Shown here: positions 53,345 to 63,762 of the stretch, piece by piece
Numbering within the stretch: position 1 is the stretch's first letter
Layout: every line of letters starts with the position of its first letter
Assembly: GCF_013408415.1 (NCBI RefSeq)
Contig: NZ_JACCAA010000001.1
Coordinates: forward strand, 1,364,001-1,428,000
Source: Nocardioides daedukensis
Lineage (GTDB): Bacteria > Actinomycetota > Actinomycetes > Propionibacteriales > Nocardioidaceae
Direction: 5' to 3'
Length of the DNA stretch: 64,000 nucleotides
Made by a program: the position numbers and the translations under genes
The notes under the pieces: model-generated
Databases searched by the model: none
Seen by the model: only the letters and a program-made list of their open reading frames with translations
Told to the model about the DNA's origin: nothing

Positions 53345-54241
53345 TCAGAGCAATGACCACGCGATGCCGTCGAGGATGTCCGCCTCGGAGACGACGATCT
53401 CCTCGACGCTGGTACGACGCAGCACCCGGTCCAGGATCAGTGCTCCCGCCCCGATCACGTCTGCCCGACCCGGATGCATGTAGGGCAGCGCCAGGCGCTC
53501 CTGGACCGTCATCGCCAGCAGACGCTCGGTCGTCGCGTGGATGGCCGGGACCGGCAGGACCGACTGGTCGATGGCCTCGCGGTCATAGGCCGGGAGGTCG
53601 AGCACGCCGGCAGCCACGGTCAGGATGGTGCCCGCGACACCGACCACCGTGGCAGCCTCGGCGGCCGGGACCGGGCAGGAATCGAGGTGCGCGTCGATGT
53701 CCGCGATCGCAGCGGCGATCTGTGCGGCCGTCGGCGGCTCGGAGTGCAGGTGTCGCTCGTGCATCCGCACCGAGCCGATGTCCATCGAGTGCTCGCGCTG
53801 CGGTGTGTCCGTGCCGAGGATCAGCTCGGTCGACCCGCCCCCGATGTCGAGCACCAACACCGGCTTCTCGGGCGTGGCGCGCAGGTTGCGGATCGCGCCG
53901 GCGAATGCCAGCCGTGCCTCCTCGTGCCCGGCGACGACCTCGGGCTCGATGCCGAGCCGGTCACGCACGCCGGCCACGAAGACGTCGCTGTTGCTCGCGT
54001 CCCGGGTCGCGGAGGTGGCGCAGAACCGGATCCTCTCGACCGCGTGCTCGGCGATCAGGGCGGCGTAGTCGTCGATCGCCGCGAACGTGCGCTCCAGCGC
54101 CTCGTCACCCAGCCGTCCGGTGCGGTCGACGTCCTGCCCGAGGCGCACCATCCGCGACTCGCGGACCGCCACGTCGGGGAGATCACCGATCAGCAGCTTG
54201 ATCGTGTTCGTGCCGCAGTCGATCGCGGCGACGATGCTCAT
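53345..54241 (-). CDS. ppx: Exopolyphosphatase / Ppx-GppA family
   Basis: A 298-residue Ppx/GppA protein of the ASKHA fold with AIDCGTNTIKLL at the start and DIGGGSTELILG as the second phosphate loop. It is the short form without a C-terminal HD domain, as in actinobacteria. It hydrolyses polyphosphate and/or pppGpp. The order eno-ftsB-DUF501-ppx equals Rv1023-Rv1026 of M. tuberculosis (from memory). ATGA overlap with the DUF501 gene. Confidence 0.92.
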   Translation of the reverse strand: MSIVAAIDCGTNTIKLLIGDLPDVAVRESRMVRLGQDVDRTGRLGDEALERTFAAIDDYAALIAEHAVERIRFCATSATRDASNSDVFVAGVRDRLGIEPEVVAGHEEARLAFAGAIRNLRATPEKPVLVLDIGGGSTELILGTDTPQREHSMDIGSVRMHERHLHSEPPTAAQIAAAIADIDAHLDSCPVPAAEAATVVGVAGTILTVAAGVLDLPAYDREAIDQSVLPVPAIHATTERLLAMTVQERLALPYMHPGRADVIGAGALILDRVLRRTSVEEIVVSEADILDGIAWSLL

Positions 54242-54750
54242 TGATCGGCGGCGACGCAGGGACCGCTCGCCCACCACTCACCCAGGAGATCGAGGACCTC
54301 GTCCCCGAACGGGTTCACGCCGCGACCCTGCGCCAAGGCGTGCCCGGCGTGCACGTGCAGGCACTTGACCCGCTTCGGCATGCCCCCGGCAGAGATGCCC
54401 TCGATCTCGTCGACGTGGCCGATCTCCTCACGAGCGGAGAGGTAGGCCTCGTGCGCAGCGAGGTAGCGCTCGGCGAGCTCCGGATCGGAGGCCAGGCGCT
54501 GCTCCATCTCCTTCATCACGCCCTCCTGCTCGAGCGTACCGATCCTCTTCGCGGCGCGCGGGCAGGTGAGGTAGAAGGTCGTCGGGAACGGAGTGCCGTT
54601 CTCCAGGCGGGGCTTGGTGGTGACCACGTCGGGATTGCCGCACGGGCACCGGTGGCCGATGTCCTCGATAGATCGGGGCTCGCGCCCGAGCTGCGCCTGG
54701 ATCGCGTCGATGTCCGGCTGCGTGATGTGGGGTGAGTTGGAAGAGTTCAC
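54238..54750 (-). CDS. DUF501 protein
   Basis: A 170-residue protein with CPCGNPDVV and a later LTCPRA that could bind a metal, and a C-terminal HVHAGHALAQGRGVNPFGDE segment conserved in the family. DUF501 is found almost only in actinobacteria, next to ftsB and ppx. GTG at 54750 overlaps the FtsB stop; the role is unknown. Confidence 0.86.
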   Translation of the reverse strand: MNSSNSPHITQPDIDAIQAQLGREPRSIEDIGHRCPCGNPDVVTTKPRLENGTPFPTTFYLTCPRAAKRIGTLEQEGVMKEMEQRLASDPELAERYLAAHEAYLSAREEIGHVDEIEGISAGGMPKRVKCLHVHAGHALAQGRGVNPFGDEVLDLLGEWWASGPCVAADQ

Positions 54751-55325
54751 TGTTCGGGCTCGATCTTCTGTGCGGGGGTGTTCGCCCGGCGTGTCTTCTC
54801 GGGGTTGCCGGCAGCCTCGATCGATCCCCAGGCGGTGTCCCACCAGGCATCGGGGATCTCGACCGGAGGCGCCTCGGGGTCGGCCAGCTCGTCGGGAGAG
54901 TCGAGCGGGTCGCCGTTCTCGTCGATCACCATGTAGGACGTCTCGCCGGGCATCACGTAGCCGAAGCGCTTGCGCGCCTGGGCCTCGATGAATGCCTCGT
55001 CCTTCCAGCGCCGCTTCTCGCGCTCGAGGGCCTTGATGTCCTTGCTGGTCTCGGCGATCTGGCTGCGCAGGTCGGCCTCGTGCTGCTGCTGCTGGAGATA
55101 GGCGCGCATGCTCGAGGCGTAGGACACCGCGAGCACCGCCACGACGACGATCAAGATCGCGGCCCGGCCGGTCAGCTTGGGTCGCTGGGCGCCGGCGCGG
55201 GAGCGGGGATCAGTCGGGCGTACGCCGCCCGGCCGGGGCGTGCGCGACCGTGCGGCGCTCCGGGGACCGGCGGGTCCCCGGGTGCCGCGGGGGCCGCTGC
55301 CCCGGCTCGGACGACGTTCGGCCAT
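54747..55325 (-). CDS. FtsB/DivIC-type septum formation initiator
   Basis: A 192-residue bitopic membrane protein. A basic, Arg/Gly/Pro-rich cytoplasmic N-terminus (about 1-50) leads into one membrane helix (about 55-73) and an extracellular coiled coil (about 74-115), then GYVMPGETSYMVI, typical of actinobacterial FtsB. It would bridge early and late divisome proteins with FtsL and FtsQ. It follows eno with 6 bp between. Confidence 0.88.
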   Translation of the reverse strand: MAERRPSRGSGPRGTRGPAGPRSAARSRTPRPGGVRPTDPRSRAGAQRPKLTGRAAILIVVVAVLAVSYASSMRAYLQQQQHEADLRSQIAETSKDIKALEREKRRWKDEAFIEAQARKRFGYVMPGETSYMVIDENGDPLDSPDELADPEAPPVEIPDAWWDTAWGSIEAAGNPEKTRRANTPAQKIEPEQ

Positions 55326-55331
55326 GGACGA

Positions 55332-56784
<1,453 letters not shown>

Positions 56785-56846
56785 GACGGAGGGCGGCGCC
56801 AGCATGCGTTCGATCCGTCTCGGGACCATCCGTCGAAAGGCACACC

Positions 56847-59447
56847 ATGCTCGTACGCCGTGGAGCGGCCGCTGCCGCCCTCGCTGCGCTGCCCCTGTCA
56901 GTCCTGGCCCTCACCGACTCGTCGATCGCCGACAACTCGACCCCCGTCGGGTCGGATGAGGCCTTCCACCGGGTGTCGACATACCCGGTCTTCTCCAACG
57001 TCCCGGCTGGCGCCGACCCGGCGGACGCGACGGTCGCGGAGATCTCCTCGGTCTCCCGGGACGGAAGGACGGTGGCCTACACCGACGCCCTGGGCGGCCG
57101 GATCGGGTTCCTCGACATCACGGACCCGTCCGCGCCCAAGGGCATCGGCGCTCACGACGTCTCCGGCAGCACCAAGGGTGGCCAGCCGACGTCGGTCTCG
57201 ATCACCGACTCCGGCGTCGGCGAGGTCGCGCTGGTCGTCGTCGACGAGAGCACCTACCCCGGCCTCGAGGACACCAAGTGGGAGGACCAGGCGCCGTCCG
57301 TCGGCGTGCGCGCCGGACGCCTCGACATCGTGAAGCTCGCGGGCGACCACGAGGAGGTCGCCTCCATCGATCTCGGTGGCCAGCCCGACTCCATCGCCAT
57401 CTCCCCCGACGGCCGCTATGCCGCCATCGCGATGGAGAACCAGCGCAACGAGGCAGTCACCCCCGAGGGCGGCGACGAGGGCGATCTCCCCCAGGCACCC
57501 TCCGGCTTCGTCCAGGTGATCGACCTGACGAATCCTGACCCCACCACGTGGACCCCGGCCCCGGTCGAACTGCCCGCCGAGGCCCTGGCCGGGATGGACA
57601 CCCCCGAGGACGCCGAGCCGGAATATGTAGACATCAACGACGACAACAAGCTCGCGTTGACCCTGCAGGAGAACAACGGCGTGGTCATCATCGACCTGCC
57701 GACCAAGGCGATCGACAAGGCGTTCTCCGCCGGCAACGCCAAGGTCGAAGGCGTGGACACCAAGAAGGACGGCCTCTTCGACCCCAGCGGCAGCATCAAT
57801 GCACCCCGCGAGCCCGACTCGATCCAGTGGGTCGGCCCCAACCTGGTCGCGACCGCCAACGAGGGCGACTGGAAGGGTGGCACCCGCGGGTGGTCGGTCT
57901 TCGACACCACCACCGGTGAGGTGGCCTGGGATGCGGGCAACTCCTTCGAGCAGATCGCCATCCGCCACGGGCTGCACAACAACGGTCGCGCCGCGAAGAA
58001 GGGCGCCGAGCCCGAGGGCCTGGCCTTCGAGGTCATCGACGGCACGCCCTATGCCTTCGTAGGCTCGGAGCGCAGCAACTTCGTCGCGGTCTATGACATG
58101 ACCGAGCCGACCGCACCCGCGTTCCGCCAGGCGCTGGCCACCACCAACGGCCCCGAGGGCCTGCTCCCGATCCCGTCGCGCGACCTGCTCGTCGTCTCCT
58201 CGGAGGAGGACGACGCATCGGCCAACGTGCGCGCCACGGTCGGCATCTACGAGCTCGGCAAGGGGCGCCCTGAGTTCCCGAGCGTGATCTCCGCCGACGT
58301 CGACGGCCAGCCGATCGGGTGGGGCGCGCTGGGCGCACTCAGCGGTGACCCGAGGGACAAGGACCGGCTCTGGGCCGCCAGCGACGCGGCCTATGCGACC
58401 GGTCGGATCCACGGCGTGGACGTGAGCAGGAAGCCGGCCGTGATCGACTCGGTCGTCGAGGTCACCGACGCCCAGGGCCAGCGCCCCAAGATTGACATCG
58501 AAGGACTGCACAAGCGCGCCTCGGGTGGCTTCTGGCTCGGCGTCGAGGGAGCGACGGGTCCGGAGAACAAGGTCCTCAAAGTCTCCAGCACCGGCAGGAT
58601 CGTCGAAACCATCGCCTTGCCGGCCGAGGTCACCGCGAACCTCTCCAAGTGGGGCATCGAAGGCGTCTCGGCCTGGGGAAGCGGTCGCAACGAGCAGGTG
58701 TACGTCGCGTTGCAGCGCGCCATCGCCGGCGAGACCCGGGCCCGGATCGGTCGCTACAACGTGGCGGACAAGACCTGGGACTGGTTCGGCTACGCACTGG
58801 ATGAGACCACTGCCGAGAACGACTGGATCGGCCTGTCCGAGATCACCGTCCTGGACAAGAACTCGGTCGCTGTCATCGAGCGCGACAAGCTCAACGGCCC
58901 AGATGCGCAGCTCAAGCGGGTCCGGGTGGTCAACGTGTCGACCAAGCCCACCAAGGACGTCGTACCGGTCACCAAGGCGGAGGCGATCGACGTCCTGCCG
59001 GAACTGCGCAAGTTCAACGGCTGGACGCAGGAGAAGCTCGAGGGCCTCGCCATCACCCGCGACGGACGGGTGTTCAGCGTGACCGACAACGACGGTCTCG
59101 ACGACGCGACCGGCGAGACCCAGCTGGTGGAGCTGGGCACCCGCAACCGGCTGTTCCGCTCGGCCCTGGCCACCACGGCGAAGCTGTCGGCCGGCCCGCG
59201 GGCTGCTCGTGCGGGCCAGCGGGTGAAGCTCTACGCCTCGACCTCGCCCTCGTTCGCGACCGGGAAGGTCCAGTTCCTCGACGGCTCCGAGGTCGTCCGG
59301 ACCGGCTGGCTGAGGAACGGCAAGGTCAGCGTGAGCCTTCGCCCCCGTGCCGGCGTGCACGAGTTCACCGTGAAGTACGTCGGCAACCGCGAGGCGCTCG
59401 CCTCGACGTCCGGCGCCGTCAGGGTGAAGGTGTCCGCCCGGCGCTGA
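56847..59447 (+). CDS. Large secreted phytase-like esterase with C-terminal Ig-like domain
   Basis: An 866-residue secreted protein. The signal peptide is about 1-26. A beta-propeller-like N-terminal part (about 40-480) carries repeated SPDGRYAAIA-type blades. An esterase-like-phytase domain (PF13449 style) covers about 490-765, with IDIEGLHKRASGGFWLGVEG and EGLAITRDGRVFSVTDNDG. A bacterial Ig-like domain (about 775-866) ends the protein. Likely role: release of phosphate from organic phosphate esters outside the cell. ATG at 56847 follows AAAGG; the PHO-box-like repeat is upstream and a strong hairpin downstream. Confidence 0.82.
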   Translation: MLVRRGAAAAALAALPLSVLALTDSSIADNSTPVGSDEAFHRVSTYPVFSNVPAGADPADATVAEISSVSRDGRTVAYTDALGGRIGFLDITDPSAPKGIGAHDVSGSTKGGQPTSVSITDSGVGEVALVVVDESTYPGLEDTKWEDQAPSVGVRAGRLDIVKLAGDHEEVASIDLGGQPDSIAISPDGRYAAIAMENQRNEAVTPEGGDEGDLPQAPSGFVQVIDLTNPDPTTWTPAPVELPAEALAGMDTPEDAEPEYVDINDDNKLALTLQENNGVVIIDLPTKAIDKAFSAGNAKVEGVDTKKDGLFDPSGSINAPREPDSIQWVGPNLVATANEGDWKGGTRGWSVFDTTTGEVAWDAGNSFEQIAIRHGLHNNGRAAKKGAEPEGLAFEVIDGTPYAFVGSERSNFVAVYDMTEPTAPAFRQALATTNGPEGLLPIPSRDLLVVSSEEDDASANVRATVGIYELGKGRPEFPSVISADVDGQPIGWGALGALSGDPRDKDRLWAASDAAYATGRIHGVDVSRKPAVIDSVVEVTDAQGQRPKIDIEGLHKRASGGFWLGVEGATGPENKVLKVSSTGRIVETIALPAEVTANLSKWGIEGVSAWGSGRNEQVYVALQRAIAGETRARIGRYNVADKTWDWFGYALDETTAENDWIGLSEITVLDKNSVAVIERDKLNGPDAQLKRVRVVNVSTKPTKDVVPVTKAEAIDVLPELRKFNGWTQEKLEGLAITRDGRVFSVTDNDGLDDATGETQLVELGTRNRLFRSALATTAKLSAGPRAARAGQRVKLYASTSPSFATGKVQFLDGSEVVRTGWLRNGKVSVSLRPRAGVHEFTVKYVGNREALASTSGAVRVKVSARR

Positions 59448-59484
59448 CCCCAAGCGTTGATCCACGCCTGGTGTTGTCCATCGC

Positions 59485-59518
59485 ACACGGAGCCCCGGAT
59501 TACTCCGGGGCTCCGTGT
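59485..59518 (+). terminator. Terminator after the phytase-like gene
   Basis: A perfect 15-bp stem, ACACGGAGCCCCGGA and its complement, closes a four-base TTAC loop 38 bp after the stop codon. There is no U-tract. Confidence 0.78.
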
Positions 59519-59680
59519 CGTTCCACCGAGGTCCAGGGCTGGGTGCGTGTCGGGGAACACGTGTCCGCATTCTTGGACACTGGAATGTCGATCAACTCAA
59601 TGCACTTAGCATTGTCGACACCCCCCTGAAACCCGAGACCAGCAGCAAACCTGCGGTCGATCGCACGAAGAAGGAAGTCG
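59519..59680 (+). promoter_or_regulatory. metQNI upstream region
   Basis: About 160 bp between the terminator and metQ. It holds a small hairpin GTGTCC/GGACAC (59561-59580) and a ribosome site AAGGAAG before the ATG. I looked for S-box (SAM-I) and SAM-IV features because metNIQ is often controlled that way and could not identify the conserved core, so control is more likely by a protein regulator. Confidence 0.35.
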
Positions 59681-60604
59681 ATGTCGAACGACGCGCCTCT
59701 GATCGAGGCCCCGAAGAAGAACCCCCTCCCGCTGGTCATCGCCGGCGTGGTCGTCCTGGCCCTGATCGCCGGTCTGGTCTATGCCCTCTTCCTGCGGGGC
59801 GACGACGACAAGGAGACGGTCCGCATCGGCGTCGTCGGCGCCAGCGACCCCTACTGGGACATCTATGTGAAGGCAGCCAAGGACGAAGGCATCGACGTCG
59901 AGATCGTCGACTTCACCGAGTACAGCCAGCCCAACCCGGCCGTGACCAACGAGGACCTGGACCTCAACCAGTTCCAGCACATCGTCTACCTTGCCGACTA
60001 CAACGTCTCCAACGACCAGGACCTGACCCCGGTCGGCGCCACCGCGATCTACCCCCTGGCGCTCTTCTCCGAGAGGTATGACTCGGTCGAGGACATCAAG
60101 GCCGGCGAGACCGTCGCCGTGCCCAACGACCCCAGCAACCAGGCCCGTGGCCTGCTGGTCCTGCAGTCGGCCGGCCTGATCAAGCTCAAGTCCGGCGGCT
60201 CGATCTTCTCCGACCTCGCCGACGTCGACGAGGACGCCTCGAAGGTCAAGGTCAAGGCACTCAGTGCCGAGCTCACCGTCACCTCGCTGAAGGACCTGGC
60301 CGCCGCGATCGTCAACAACGACTTCGTCGACAAGGCGGGCCTGAAGTTCGAGGACGCGATCGCGACCGACGACCCGTCAGACCCCAACGCGCTCCCCTAC
60401 GTCAACATCTTCGCCGCGCGTGCCGAGGACAAGGACAACGCGACGTACAAGAAGCTCGTCGAGATCTACCAGGACACCAAGGCCGTCACCGACTCGGTCC
60501 AGGAGGTCTCCGGTGGCACCGCGATCCTGCTGAAGACCCCGGTGGAGGACCTCGAGGCCTCGCTGGCCAAGGTCGAGGCCGACACCAAGGCCCAGAAGAA
60601 GTAG
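59681..60604 (+). CDS. metQ: Methionine-binding protein MetQ, membrane-anchored by an N-terminal helix
   Basis: A 307-residue NlpA/MetQ-type binding protein. Instead of a lipobox it has a membrane helix at about 16-38 with no cysteine, so it is anchored by an uncleaved transmembrane segment. The binding fold starts RIGVVGASDPYWDI and contains the PNDPSNQARGLLVLQ motif typical of MetQ. It binds L- or D-methionine for the MetNI transporter encoded downstream. Confidence 0.92.
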   Translation: MSNDAPLIEAPKKNPLPLVIAGVVVLALIAGLVYALFLRGDDDKETVRIGVVGASDPYWDIYVKAAKDEGIDVEIVDFTEYSQPNPAVTNEDLDLNQFQHIVYLADYNVSNDQDLTPVGATAIYPLALFSERYDSVEDIKAGETVAVPNDPSNQARGLLVLQSAGLIKLKSGGSIFSDLADVDEDASKVKVKALSAELTVTSLKDLAAAIVNNDFVDKAGLKFEDAIATDDPSDPNALPYVNIFAARAEDKDNATYKKLVEIYQDTKAVTDSVQEVSGGTAILLKTPVEDLEASLAKVEADTKAQKK

Positions 60605-60606
60605 CA

Positions 60607-61635
60607 GTGGCTCTCATCGAGATCAGCGCCGTGTCCCGGGAGTTCCCGGGGCGCGGTGCTGCCGCGCAACCAGTCCTCGCTCTCGATGAGGTCGACCTGC
60701 GGGTCGAGGAGGGCGACATCCTCGGCATCGTCGGCTATTCGGGTGCCGGGAAGTCGACCCTGCTGCGGCTGATCAACGCCCTCGACAAGCCCACCGCAGG
60801 CACGGTCACCGTCGACGGCCGCGAGGTCAGCTCGCTCAACGAGCGCAAGCTGCTGCCGGTCCGCGCGGACATCGGGATGATCTTCCAGCAGTTCAACCTG
60901 CTCTCGAACCGCACCGTGTGGGGCAACGTGCTCTATCCGCTGCAGGTCGCGAAGGTCCCCAAGGCGGAGCACCAGGCCCGGATCTCCGAGCTGCTGCACT
61001 TCGTCGGCCTGGCCGACAAGGCGCACGCCTATCCCAACGAGCTCTCGGGCGGCCAGAAGCAGCGCGTCGGCATCGCCCGCGCCCTGGCCACCAACCCCAA
61101 GATCCTGCTGGCAGACGAACCCACCAGCGCCCTCGACCCGCAGACCACCGACGAGGTGCTCGCGCTGCTGCGCCGGGTCAACGAGGAGTTCGGCATCACC
61201 ATCGTGCTGATCACCCACGAGATGGAAGTGGTCCGCGTCCTGGCCCACAACGTCGCCGTGATGGAGAAGGGCAGGATCGTCGAGCAGGGGCCCGTCTACG
61301 ACCTCTTCTCCAACCCCGCCCACCCAGCCACCAAGCGCTTCGTCAGCACCCTGGTCGAGGAAGGCCCACCCGAGCGGACCAGGGCGCGACTGCGGGACAA
61401 GCACGAGGGCCGGTTCATCACCCTCTCGTTCCGCGACGAGTCGGTGACCCCCTCGGACGTCTTCGCGCAGTTCATCGAGCGCGGCGTCCGCTTCGAGCTC
61501 ATCCACGGCGGCATCGAGGACGTGCACGGCCGAACCTTCGGCCACCTGACCCTGGCCCTCACCGGTGAGGACGCCGCCGTCGCCGAGGCCGTGAGCGCAG
61601 TCAGCGCCATGGTCGAGACGAAGGAGGTGCCCTGA
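60607..61635 (+). CDS. metN: Methionine ABC transporter ATPase MetN
   Basis: A 342-residue ATPase with Walker A GYSGAGKST at 43-51, LSGGQ at 146-150 and Walker B ILLADE. The C-terminal NIL domain (about 265-342) binds methionine and gives trans-inhibition of uptake. GTG start two bases after the metQ stop. Confidence 0.95.
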   Translation: MALIEISAVSREFPGRGAAAQPVLALDEVDLRVEEGDILGIVGYSGAGKSTLLRLINALDKPTAGTVTVDGREVSSLNERKLLPVRADIGMIFQQFNLLSNRTVWGNVLYPLQVAKVPKAEHQARISELLHFVGLADKAHAYPNELSGGQKQRVGIARALATNPKILLADEPTSALDPQTTDEVLALLRRVNEEFGITIVLITHEMEVVRVLAHNVAVMEKGRIVEQGPVYDLFSNPAHPATKRFVSTLVEEGPPERTRARLRDKHEGRFITLSFRDESVTPSDVFAQFIERGVRFELIHGGIEDVHGRTFGHLTLALTGEDAAVAEAVSAVSAMVETKEVP

Positions 61636-62294
61636 TGGAACGGCTCAACGAGCTCCAGGACATCTACTGGCAGTCGACCTTCGAGACCCTCTACATGGTG
61701 GCCGGGGCGCTGATCCTCGGCGGCATCGCCGGCCTCGCCCTCGGCGTCGCCCTCTATGTCTCCCGTGCGGGTGGCATCAAGCCGGGACGGGTGGTCTCGT
61801 TCCTGCTCAACCTGGTGGTCAACACCTTCCGCCCGATCCCGTTCGTCATCCTGATCGCGGCCGCCCAGCCGTTGGCCCGGGTCGTCACCGGCACCGGTAT
61901 CGGCAACAAGCCGGCGATCTTCGTGATGGCGCTGGCTGCCACGTTCGGCATCGCCCGCATCGTCGAGCAGAACCTGCTCTCCGTCGACCCCGGCGTCCTC
62001 GAGGCGGCGCGGGCGATGGGCGCCTCGCGCACCCGGGTGGTCTTCACCGTGCTGCTCCCCGAGGCGCTCGGGCCGCTGATCCTCGGCTACACGTTCGCCC
62101 TGGTGGCGCTGGTCGACATGTCCGCGATCGCGGGCGTCGTGGGCGGTGGCGGCCTCGGGAACTTCGCGATCGTCTATGGCTATCGGCAGTTCGACCAGTG
62201 GGTCACCTGGGCGGCGGTGCTGATGATCATCGTGATCGTGCAGTCGGTGCAGTTCCTCGGCAACGCCCTGGCCCGCAAGGTGCTCCGCCGCTGA
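61635..62294 (+). CDS. metI: Methionine ABC transporter permease MetI
   Basis: A 219-residue permease with five membrane segments and the EAA loop EAARAMGASRTRVVFTVLLPE that contacts MetN. The start is on a TGATG overlap with metN. Together with metQ and metN the importer is complete. Confidence 0.95.
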   Translation: MERLNELQDIYWQSTFETLYMVAGALILGGIAGLALGVALYVSRAGGIKPGRVVSFLLNLVVNTFRPIPFVILIAAAQPLARVVTGTGIGNKPAIFVMALAATFGIARIVEQNLLSVDPGVLEAARAMGASRTRVVFTVLLPEALGPLILGYTFALVALVDMSAIAGVVGGGGLGNFAIVYGYRQFDQWVTWAAVLMIIVIVQSVQFLGNALARKVLRR

Positions 62295-62299
62295 CCTGA

Positions 62300-62316
62300 C
62301 CCGCGGCCCACGCGGG
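62300..62316. terminator. Small hairpin between convergent metI and mazG
   Basis: CCCGCG-GCCCA-CGCGGG lies 5 bp after the metI stop, in the 78-bp convergent gap. It is short and without a U-tract, so it is only a candidate terminator. Confidence 0.4.
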
Positions 62317-62372
62317 CTGCGGTGGATGGGACGTGCCGTGCGCGCTCGGGTGCGCGCCGGGTCGGCGATCGC

Positions 62373-63023
62373 TCAACCGAGACGGCGTACCACGGTGCGC
62401 AGGGCCCGCTCCGGGTCCACTCCCGCGCGACGGGCGTCCTCCACGACGCCGAGCAGTCGGCGCCCGATCTCGTCCTCTGCTCCGTCGCCTTGTGCGGACG
62501 CTGACGAGGTGGCGGACTCCGCGGGGGTCCCGGCCCGCTCGAGGCGCTCGAGGACCTTGTAGGCCAGCAACAGCGCAGGCAGGGTCGGCGGGATCCCGTC
62601 GAACACGGAGGTACGCCGCTTCTCCTCGGCCTTCATCTGCTGCCAGAGCTCGTCGATGGCGGCCGGATCCGTGGGGCGATCGCCGCCATCGGTGAAGATG
62701 TGCGGGTTGCGGCGGATCATCTTCTCGCTCAGGCCCGCCACGACGTCGTCGATGGTGAACTCTCCCGCTTCGCGGGCGATCTCGGAGTGGAAGTAGACCT
62801 GCAGCAGCAGGTCGCCGAGCTCCTCGCGCAGGTGCACCGGATCACCGGAGTCGATCGCCTCCAGGGTCTCGTGGGCCTCCTCGAGCAGGAACCGGGCCAG
62901 CGACCCGTGGGTCTGCCCCGCCTTCCAGGCGCACTCGGCTCGCATCCGCGCCATCAGCGCGATGAACTCGACCAGCGGCTCACCGTCGGCCACCGGAAGG
63001 GACCGGCGCGACTGCTCAGGCAT
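62373..63023 (-). CDS. mazG: MazG family nucleotide pyrophosphohydrolase
   Basis: A 216-residue MazG with one pyrophosphohydrolase domain. The metal-binding acidic residues are in FLLEEAHETLEAI (E48, E49) and REELGDLLLQVYFHS (E67, E68, D71). It hydrolyses canonical and damaged nucleoside triphosphates, for house-cleaning. The start at 63023 overlaps the lipoprotein stop by 8 bp. The order matches mazG (Rv1021) next to lpqU and mfd in mycobacteria (from memory). Confidence 0.9.
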   Translation of the reverse strand: MPEQSRRSLPVADGEPLVEFIALMARMRAECAWKAGQTHGSLARFLLEEAHETLEAIDSGDPVHLREELGDLLLQVYFHSEIAREAGEFTIDDVVAGLSEKMIRRNPHIFTDGGDRPTDPAAIDELWQQMKAEEKRRTSVFDGIPPTLPALLLAYKVLERLERAGTPAESATSSASAQGDGAEDEIGRRLLGVVEDARRAGVDPERALRTVVRRLG

Positions 63024-63681
63024 CCGGCGTGGTGCCGCACTTCTGGGACTCGGGCAGGGAGGCCACGTAGGCGTCGTACTCCTGCTGGCTCTCGGCCGAG
63101 ACCGCTGCTCGGGCCAGGTCGCTGACCGGCACCGACAGCTCGTTGGCCGTGGTGACCATGCCCTGTTCGTCGAGGGCCGGGAACCGCGGATCGCGTTGCA
63201 CGTCGACCTCGGCCGCCCACTTCTTGTAGTCCTCGCCGCCGAGTCCCTGGACGATCTCGATGTAGCTCGACTTCGAGGCCATGTCCTCGAAGATCGGGCG
63301 CAGCGTCGACGGAACCTGCTCGAGCTGGGCCTCCATCCCCGATCGGGCCTCCTTGACCTGTGCGAGCAGGGTGGGGTCGTTCGCGGCGTCGATGTGCTCG
63401 ACATATTGCTCGGCGAGCTGGTGGTCGACGTAGGCCTGGACGTAGGAGCTGCGCACCGAGGCCATCGGCACGGCCCCCTCGAGCTGGCCGGTCTCGACGC
63501 CGAACCGGCACAGCTGCTCGGACTTGTCGTCGACGGTGCTGATCGAGATGGACGAGTCCCCCACCGCCGCGGCCGTTCCCGGGTGCAGCTCGGGTCCGAG
63601 GTCGCCCCCGCACGCCGTCAGCCCGAACAGGGTCACGGCGCTCACGGCGGTGACGCTGGCAAGACGCCGCTGGATCCTCAC
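63016..63681 (-). CDS. SurA-N-like lipoprotein
   Basis: A 221-residue lipoprotein with lipobox LTAC (C24). The mature part is helical, resembling the N-terminal SurA/PpiC chaperone region but without a visible parvulin catalytic domain. GTG at 63681 is preceded by GAGGAG at the right distance. It may be an extracytoplasmic folding factor; the position between mfd and mazG is conserved in actinobacteria. Confidence 0.78.
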   Translation of the reverse strand: MRIQRRLASVTAVSAVTLFGLTACGGDLGPELHPGTAAAVGDSSISISTVDDKSEQLCRFGVETGQLEGAVPMASVRSSYVQAYVDHQLAEQYVEHIDAANDPTLLAQVKEARSGMEAQLEQVPSTLRPIFEDMASKSSYIEIVQGLGGEDYKKWAAEVDVQRDPRFPALDEQGMVTTANELSVPVSDLARAAVSAESQQEYDAYVASLPESQKCGTTPDA

Positions 63682-63762
63682 GATGGTTCTCCTCGAGTCC
63701 GGTTGGTCAGCGTGCCCCATTCAAGCAGGCAGCGTGACCGTGCTCACGTCTGGCCCGTCGAC

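Noticed and set aside
56898..59570. An 890-codon minus-strand open frame over the phytase-like gene
   Set aside because: Shadow of a real secreted protein with signal peptide, ribosome site, PHO-box-like promoter and terminator on the plus strand.
59519..59680. SAM riboswitch ahead of metQ
   Set aside because: I could not find the conserved SAM-I or SAM-IV core or pseudoknot partners; only a small hairpin is visible.
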